This document shows, piece after piece, positions 1 through 4,749 of a DNA stretch of 7,692 nucleotides. Source of the stretch: Candidatus Cloacimonadota bacterium (GTDB lineage Bacteria; Cloacimonadota; Cloacimonadia; Cloacimonadales; Cloacimonadaceae); NCBI GenBank assembly GCA_028703735.1, contig JAQVMI010000030.1, positions 3,373 to 11,064 of the forward strand. The letters are read 5' to 3'. How positions within the stretch are numbered: position 1 is the first letter of the stretch; each line of letters starts with the position of its first letter. Below the pieces are notes generated by a model. It was not told the origin of the DNA and ran no database searches. It worked only from the letters and a program-made list of their open reading frames with translations. The translations under genes were made by a program, and so were the position numbers.

Positions 1-87
1 GCTGCCAATCTTTACCGCAGAATGCTTTGCTGAAGTGATACTTTCAGTTCCTCCCTCTAACAATATTAAGATAAAGCAAATTAAAGC

Positions 88-116
88 TTGACGAGATTAG
101 CTGTGCTTAATATTTT
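88..116 (+). promoter_or_regulatory. Candidate sigma-70-type promoter for the XRE/S24 repressor gene
   Basis: A TTGACG box at 88-93 is followed after 17 bases by TATTTT at 111-116, matching the bacterial -35/-10 consensus at 5 of 6 and 4 of 6 bases. This would start transcription near 122-124 and leave a leader of about 55 bases before the ATG at 179. The spacing is ideal and the position fits the gene, but the call rests on motif matching in AT-rich DNA only. Confidence 0.42.
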
Positions 117-117
117 G

Positions 118-130
118 GTTCTGAGTGAAC
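118..130. promoter_or_regulatory. Possible operator dyad GTTC-N5-GAAC at the predicted transcription start
   Basis: A short inverted repeat, GTTC (118-121) and GAAC (127-130), lies directly over the predicted transcription start of the repressor gene, where an autorepressor would block RNA polymerase. It is only four bases per arm, so chance is a real explanation. It does not match the E. coli LexA box (CTGT-N8-ACAG) or the Gram-positive GAAC-N4-GTTC box. Confidence 0.2.
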
Positions 131-139
131 ATGGGCAGG

Positions 140-168
140 CATCTAAGCCTCCCTAAATTTCATCTAAG
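140..168 (+). repeat. 8-bp direct repeat CATCTAAG, 21 bp apart, in the repressor leader
   Basis: CATCTAAG occurs at 140-147 and again at 161-168. The 21-bp step is two turns of B-DNA, so two protein subunits would meet the sites on the same face. The second copy runs into the ribosome binding site (AAGGAG, 166-171), so binding could affect both transcription and translation. A regulatory role is inference; two 8-mers in 120 bases may be chance. Confidence 0.25.
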
Positions 169-178
169 GAGTTGTAAC

Positions 179-901
179 ATGATTGGTGAAAGATTGAAGC
201 ACGTACGCAATACCCTGCATCTGAAGCAAATAGATTTGGCAAAGGCACTAAATATGAATCCTTCTGCCATATCTCAGATGGAGAGTAACCGCACTAAGCC
301 CTCTTTGGAAACCCTTATCGAAATTACCCAGCAATTCAAGGTTGATCTTCATTGGCTGATAACCGGTGAAGGACAAGCTTTTTGCACTGCAGAACCCCAA
401 TTGATGCAAAAAAAGGGTTGGGATGTTTTGCAAAAAATGATGAACGACAGCCTGGAAGAGATTGTTCAGGCACGTCAGGATATGCTGGATTCGGAATCTG
501 TAGATTTTGATGTAGTAGGCGAAATTGCCGCAGGTGAACCCATGGAAAACCTTGGGGATACGGTGGATGTAGTAACCGTTCGCCGCAGCATGATTCATGG
601 TACTATTGGCGATTTCATTGCCCTTAGGGTAAATGGACGCAGCATGGAACCCGATATCAGAAACAACGATGTGGTGCTAATAAGGCAAACCCAGGATTGG
701 CGTTTGCTGGATGGTAAAATTTGTGCGGTTAGAATAGACGGAGCTATAACACTGAAGAAGCTAAGATTGGACGATGCAAAAAAGATGATAGTGCTTATTC
801 CTTTGAACGAGGATTATCAGCCTATTTTGGTAAATCCCGAAAATCATCGCGATATTGCCTTGCTTGGCACCTTGTTTTATCTATTTCGCGTAGTCCGGTA
901 A
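179..901 (+). CDS. XRE-family transcriptional repressor with S24 (LexA/CI-type) self-cleaving domain
   Basis: This 240-residue protein is predicted to be a DNA-binding repressor that inactivates itself by autoproteolysis. Residues 2-66 form a Cro/CI-type helix-turn-helix (recognition region about 15-42, with SAISQMESNR typical of the family). A linker leads to an S24 domain at about 108-240. The LexA-like cleavage context VGEIAAGEP puts the scissile Ala-Gly at 118-119. The catalytic serine is S155 in GRSMEP, and the general-base lysine is K193 in AITLKK, 38 residues on (37 in E. coli LexA). I chose ATG 179 because AAGGAG (166-171) sits 7 bases upstream; a GTG at 125 in frame has no such site and would add 18 residues before the domain. 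The DNA-binding domain is XRE rather than the winged helix of LexA, so it is CI-like, not a LexA orthologue. It lies 19 bases upstream of rmuC and probably controls both genes. What signal triggers cleavage is not visible. Confidence 0.9.
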   Translation: MIGERLKHVRNTLHLKQIDLAKALNMNPSAISQMESNRTKPSLETLIEITQQFKVDLHWLITGEGQAFCTAEPQLMQKKGWDVLQKMMNDSLEEIVQARQDMLDSESVDFDVVGEIAAGEPMENLGDTVDVVTVRRSMIHGTIGDFIALRVNGRSMEPDIRNNDVVLIRQTQDWRLLDGKICAVRIDGAITLKKLRLDDAKKMIVLIPLNEDYQPILVNPENHRDIALLGTLFYLFRVVR

Positions 902-920
902 GCCGGAAGGTTAGCAGATT

Positions 921-2264
921 ATGACGGGATTGATTATACTTGTTAGCGTTACTGCAATTATTGCGGCAGCTTCTTTGCTGATAAACCTTTTTAGAAAGCA
1001 AGATAACCGTAGCGATACTGCTTTTAGCGAGTTAAAGGGTGCTTTCGAGAATTTTGACAGGCACAGCCGGGAAGAGATGAGCCGTTTGCGCACTGAACTA
1101 CTGCAAATAAGCGGTGAAAACCGCAAAGAGCTTACCGAAGCTCTTGCCCAGCAAAACGAATTGCTGAACCGCCAAAACCTGGGTAATCGGGAAGAGCAAA
1201 AAACTGCCCTGAACGAAATGTCCGAAAACATCACCAAACGGATTAACGAATTGATAAACGCTCAACAGCAACAGGCGGAATTCTTACGGAAAACTTTGGA
1301 AAGCCAAATGGAACAGATCCGCGTGAATAACGAGGCAAAGCTGGAGCAAATGCGCCGCACGGTGGATGAAAAACTGCACGAAACCCTGGAAAAGCGTTTG
1401 GGAGATAGCTTCAAGATAGTAAGTGAACGGCTGGAATTGGTGCATAAAAGCATGGGTGAAATGCAGAATTTGGCAAACGGAGTGGGAGATTTGAAAAAAG
1501 CCCTTACCAACGTTAAAACCCGCGGAGTTTTGGGTGAAATTCAGCTTGAAAACCTGCTTAGTGAAATGCTTTCCCCAGATCAATACGAGAAAAACTTCAA
1601 GCCCAATAAACGACGCGACGAAATTGTGGAATTTGCCATCAGACTTCCCGGGCGGGATGAAAACATGGAAAGTGTGTTTCTGCCTATCGATGCAAAATTT
1701 CCTATAGAGGATTATCATCGGCTGATGGAGGCTTATGAATTGGGTGATGCCACTGCGGTTGATCTTGCCCGAAAAAGTATGGTTCAGCGGATAAAATCTT
1801 GTGCACGGGACATCAGGGATAAATATATAAACCCACCCGTAACCACAGATTTTGGTATTCTGTTTCTGCCCTTCGAAGGTCTTTATGCAGAGGTTTTGCG
1901 CAATCTTGGTTTGTTCGAAAGTGTTATGCGGGAGTATCATGTAATCCTAAGCGGTCCCACCACTGCCGCTGCCCTGATCAATAGTTTGCAGGTGGGATTT
2001 CAAACCCTGGTTATCCAAAAAAAGACTGCCGAAGTGTGGAAAATCCTAAGTGCTATAAAGCATGAATTTGGCAAATTTGGAGCAGTGCTGGATCTTACCC
2101 AGAAAAAACTGCAGGAAGCCTCCAGCACAATAGAGAAAGCCAGCCACCGCAGCAGACAAATAGAAAAACGTCTTGGCAGAGTTCAAGACCTACCTGCTTT
2201 GGAAAGTGAACAGATTCTTGATCTGGATAACGGTGCCACTGTGGAAGATGATAGCCAGATTTAG
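921..2264 (+). CDS. rmuC: DNA recombination protein RmuC homologue
   Basis: RmuC proteins limit inversions and rearrangements at short inverted repeats and have a PD-(D/E)XK nuclease-like fold; the exact biochemistry is poorly settled. This 447-residue protein shows the standard order: one N-terminal membrane anchor (residues 3-24), a long charged coiled coil (about 35-190, rich in Glu, Gln, Lys and Arg), then the RmuC domain (about 195-415). Diagnostic segments are LGEIQLENLL (204-213), FLPIDAKFPIEDYHRL (253-268), DFGILFLPFEGLYAEVL (310-326) and SLQVGFQTLVIQKKTAEVW (355-373). E206 or E210 with D257 and K259 would fit a PD-(D/E)XK site. The acidic tail (429-447) is not conserved family sequence. 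The start ATG has GGAAGG about 10 bases upstream and follows the S24 repressor by 19 bases, suggesting cotranscription. With a cleavable repressor as neighbour, DNA-damage control is a reasonable inference. Family identity is secure. Confidence 0.94.
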   Translation: MTGLIILVSVTAIIAAASLLINLFRKQDNRSDTAFSELKGAFENFDRHSREEMSRLRTELLQISGENRKELTEALAQQNELLNRQNLGNREEQKTALNEMSENITKRINELINAQQQQAEFLRKTLESQMEQIRVNNEAKLEQMRRTVDEKLHETLEKRLGDSFKIVSERLELVHKSMGEMQNLANGVGDLKKALTNVKTRGVLGEIQLENLLSEMLSPDQYEKNFKPNKRRDEIVEFAIRLPGRDENMESVFLPIDAKFPIEDYHRLMEAYELGDATAVDLARKSMVQRIKSCARDIRDKYINPPVTTDFGILFLPFEGLYAEVLRNLGLFESVMREYHVILSGPTTAAALINSLQVGFQTLVIQKKTAEVWKILSAIKHEFGKFGAVLDLTQKKLQEASSTIEKASHRSRQIEKRLGRVQDLPALESEQILDLDNGATVEDDSQI

Positions 2265-2292
2265 AGGTATAGATAGAAATACGATGTTTTTA

Positions 2293-2331
2293 GCTAAGCC
2301 TTTCTGCACTTGCTTTGGAGGCAAGCTTAGC
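2293..2331. other. Hairpin-forming inverted repeat in the rmuC-fba gap, not a canonical terminator
   Basis: GCTAAGC (2293-2299) and GCTTAGC (2325-2331) are perfect complements 25 bases apart, with an inner CTTGC/GCAAG pair at 2309-2313 and 2321-2325 competing for G2325. It begins 29 bases after the rmuC stop, where a terminator is expected, but no T-run follows on either strand within about 12 bases. It may protect the 3' end of the mRNA or stop transcription weakly. The rest of the 209-base gap (2265-2473) is AT-rich, and I see no gene in it. Confidence 0.3.
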
Positions 2332-2406
2332 CCAGAGATTGTGTAGGTTTTGCTTAAGGTTTTTGGCTGTCAGAGAAAAATAAAATTTAGAAAGCCAAGA
2401 TTTTGC

Positions 2407-2450
2407 TTGACTTTTAAACTGGCTTTGGCGGAAAATGTAAATACTATATT
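2407..2450 (+). promoter_or_regulatory. Weak candidate promoter region for the fba-gap pair
   Basis: TTGACT at 2407-2412 is a good -35 element, but the best -10 at normal distance is only GAAAAT (2431-2436, 18-base spacer). A better -10-like hexamer, TATATT (2445-2450), lies too far from it and has no good -35 of its own. A promoter is expected in this gap because rmuC is functionally unrelated to aldolase, but the exact elements are uncertain. Confidence 0.25.
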
Positions 2451-2473
2451 GATATTACACATGGAGGTTCAAG

Positions 2474-3448
2474 ATGTTTTTAACCGGTGCGCAACTTAAT
2501 GAGGTTTTCCTCAAAGCCAAACGTCAACGCTTTGGCATTATCGCATCCAATGTTGTTTTCGACACCCAGATTAGGGCTATAGTTCAAGGATATGACGCAG
2601 TTCACTCCGATGGCTTGATGCAAATGAGCTCCGGAGCCTGCAAATTTGCCGCCGGTGCTTCTCAGGATATGAATACCGGTGCAAGGCTGATCTCGGCAAT
2701 GATAAAAACCTTTGCTGCTCAATTCCCCAAAAGTGGAGTCGGTTTGCACATAGATCATGCCACCCCCAATTACTTCGATTTCATCAAGTTTTGTGTGGAA
2801 AATAATCTGGTAACCTCGGTGATGATAGATGCTTCCAAAGAAAATCTGGAAGAAAACATCCGCATTACCAAAGAAGTGGTGGATCTGGCACACAAACATG
2901 GCATCATTGTGGAAGGTGAAATTGGGCACATTAAGGGTACAGAGGATGAGATCGTTTCTGAAACAGAGCTTTACACCCATCCGCAAGAAGCCCTGGAATT
3001 CGTGAAACGCACCAATGTAGATCTCTTTGCTGCCTCTGTGGGAACCAATCATGGTGTTTCCAAAGGCGAAAACATTGTGCTGCGGTTAGATTTGATTAAG
3101 GAAATTGATGATTTGTTGATCAAAAACGGAGTGGAACGCGGTTTAGTGCTTCATGGAGCCAGTGGTTTAACCGATCAACAGCAAATTACAGCCGTTGCCA
3201 ATGGTGTGGTGAAAATAAATAAAGATACTCACTACCAAATGGATATGGCAAAAGCAACGCAAGCTTATTGGGAAAAAGAGAAATATTCCATCGTCTGCCC
3301 TGATGATGTGGATCCCGCTGCCTTTATCCCTAACAAAAGCAAGTTCGATCCCCGTAAATGGTTGGCTAAAAGTGAAGAAGCCATGCAAAATACCATAATG
3401 GGCTTCTGTAAGGTTACCGGAAGCGCAAATAACAGCATTTTAATGTAA
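2474..3448 (+). CDS. fba: Class II (zinc-dependent) fructose-bisphosphate aldolase
   Basis: The enzyme is predicted to split fructose 1,6-bisphosphate into dihydroxyacetone phosphate and glyceraldehyde 3-phosphate, and to run the reverse reaction in gluconeogenesis, in the cytoplasm. The 324-residue chain is a single ketose-bisphosphate aldolase class II barrel. LHIDH (91-95) supplies the catalytic Asp94 and zinc ligand His95. EGEIG (147-151) carries the conserved acidic segment. Zinc ligands continue with His193 in GTNHG and His227 in LHGASG, which also starts a phosphate loop. KINKDT (247-252) is the second substrate-phosphate motif. A C-terminal FDPRKW segment (291-296) and helix follow, as in many full-length members. 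GGAGG (2463-2467) lies 6 bases before ATG. The next gene, gap, begins 11 bases after the stop and uses the product of this step, which favours fructose-bisphosphate over tagatose-bisphosphate as substrate; the sequence alone does not exclude the latter. Confidence 0.9.
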   Translation: MFLTGAQLNEVFLKAKRQRFGIIASNVVFDTQIRAIVQGYDAVHSDGLMQMSSGACKFAAGASQDMNTGARLISAMIKTFAAQFPKSGVGLHIDHATPNYFDFIKFCVENNLVTSVMIDASKENLEENIRITKEVVDLAHKHGIIVEGEIGHIKGTEDEIVSETELYTHPQEALEFVKRTNVDLFAASVGTNHGVSKGENIVLRLDLIKEIDDLLIKNGVERGLVLHGASGLTDQQQITAVANGVVKINKDTHYQMDMAKATQAYWEKEKYSIVCPDDVDPAAFIPNKSKFDPRKWLAKSEEAMQNTIMGFCKVTGSANNSILM

Positions 3449-3459
3449 AGGAGATATAC

Positions 3460-4454
<995 letters not shown>

Positions 4455-4469
4455 TACTATTTCCAGATT

Positions 4470-4479
4470 GTAATTGCAC
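4470..4479 (-). repeat. Short inverted fragment of the palindromic repeat end
   Basis: GTAATTGCAC (4470-4479) is the exact reverse complement of GTGCAATTAC at 4525-4534 in the first repeat copy. The flanking bases 4466-4469 also resemble the repeat's continuation. It may be a remnant of a further copy in opposite orientation, or an arm that lets this RNA refold into an alternative long stem. Confidence 0.4.
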
Positions 4480-4482
4480 CTA

Positions 4483-4539
4483 TTCGTAATTACAGCCGCC
4501 CTCGGCTGTCTGCACACGAGACGTGTGCAATTACGATTA
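4483..4539 (+). repeat. 57-bp interspersed palindromic repeat, copy 1 (three-way-junction fold)
   Basis: The unit contains two perfect hairpins: ACAGCCG/CGGCTGT (4492-4498 with 4503-4509, loop CCCT) and TGCACACG/CGTGTGCA (4511-4518 with 4522-4529, loop AGA). An outer stem TCGTAAT/ATTACGA (4484-4490 with 4530-4536) closes them into a cloverleaf-like three-way junction. It begins 28 bases after the gap stop codon. A second copy lies exactly 204 bases downstream without indels. The base differences between copies fall in the hairpin loops or near the junction, never in the two inner stems, which suggests that the structure is what is maintained. This resembles REP-type or MITE-like intergenic elements; I do not recognise a named family. 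Confidence 0.85.
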
Positions 4540-4592
4540 TGCATCATAACTCTGGAAACTGTGTATTTTTAGCCAAGACTAAACATATTATA

Positions 4593-4635
4593 AACTGCAG
4601 TAACAGGGGTAGAATTCTGCCTTGTTGCTGCAGTT
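4593..4635. terminator. Long near-perfect hairpin between convergent genes, possible bidirectional terminator
   Basis: A 43-nt palindrome pairs 4593-4608 with 4620-4635: AACTGCAG/CTGCAGTT, a G-U pair, AACA/TGTT, a second G-U pair and GG/CC, giving 16 pairs (14 Watson-Crick in the plus-strand RNA) around an 11-base loop. It lies 138 bases past the gap stop and 114 past the helicase stop on the other strand, so a shared terminator is plausible. No proper T-run follows on the plus strand; on the minus strand the stem is followed by the AT-rich TTTATAATATG. Termination is therefore uncertain, although the hairpin itself is plain. Confidence 0.4.
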
Positions 4636-4686
4636 GCTTGTTGGATACACATTGCATAAAGGTTATATTGCAGCACTTATGCCGAT

Positions 4687-4743
4687 TTCGTAATAACAGC
4701 CGTCCTCGGCTGTCTGCACACGAGGCGTGTGCAAGTACGATTA
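4687..4743 (+). repeat. 57-bp interspersed palindromic repeat, copy 2
   Basis: This copy matches copy 1 at 53 of 57 positions in the same orientation. Both inner hairpins are perfect (4696-4702 with 4707-4713, loop TCCT; 4715-4722 with 4726-4733, loop AGG). The outer stem is shortened to TCGTA/TACGA (4688-4692 with 4736-4740). It ends six bases short of the helicase stop codon (read on the minus strand), so each of the two convergent genes is followed at once by one copy. That placement suits a role at transcript ends, such as stability or termination, or simply tolerance of insertion there. Confidence 0.85.
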
Positions 4744-4749
4744 GTGACT

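Larger units (their letters stand above)
4460..4558. repeat. Outer 8-bp inverted repeat enclosing the first palindromic repeat
   Basis: TTTCCAGA (4460-4467) and TCTGGAAA (4551-4558) are perfect complements framing the first 57-bp repeat copy. The left arm starts six bases after the gap stop codon, and a five-T run (4566-4570) follows the right arm. One reading is an original gap 3' hairpin that was split by insertion of the repeat. Another is a longer composite 3' structure that may help end gap transcription. The match is exact but short. Confidence 0.35.

Noticed and set aside
1..91. Open reading stretches at the left edge: a minus-strand frame open from about 96 to the edge with a TTG at 61-63, and a plus-strand frame ending at 89-91
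   Set aside because: Both run off the window, neither has a recognisable motif, and the minus-strand TTG has no ribosome site upstream (the GGGAGGA lies inside the frame). Too short to support a gene at this edge.
125..178. N-terminal extension of the repressor from a GTG at 125 or ATG at 131
   Set aside because: No ribosome site precedes either codon, the extra residues do not resemble the family, and the ATG at 179 has AAGGAG at ideal distance directly before the HTH domain.
1284..1940. Long minus-strand open frame (218 codons) opposite rmuC
   Set aside because: It lies wholly antisense to conserved RmuC motifs, has no recognisable domain and no ribosome site; it is a shadow of rmuC codon use.
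2363..2404. TTGGCT/AGCCAA stem followed by TTTT as a terminator in the rmuC-fba gap
   Set aside because: Only six pairs with a 24-base AT-rich loop and four T residues; too weak, and the downstream TGGCTTTGGC offers competing pairings.
4484..4536. tRNA gene suggested by the cloverleaf-like fold
   Set aside because: Only about 53 nt with two arms, no T-loop GTTCRA box, no anticodon arm and no acceptor; it does not meet tRNA criteria.
4483..4743. CRISPR array
   Set aside because: There are only two units with a 147-base gap occupied by its own hairpin, each unit is 57 bp and doubly palindromic, and no cas genes are in the window.
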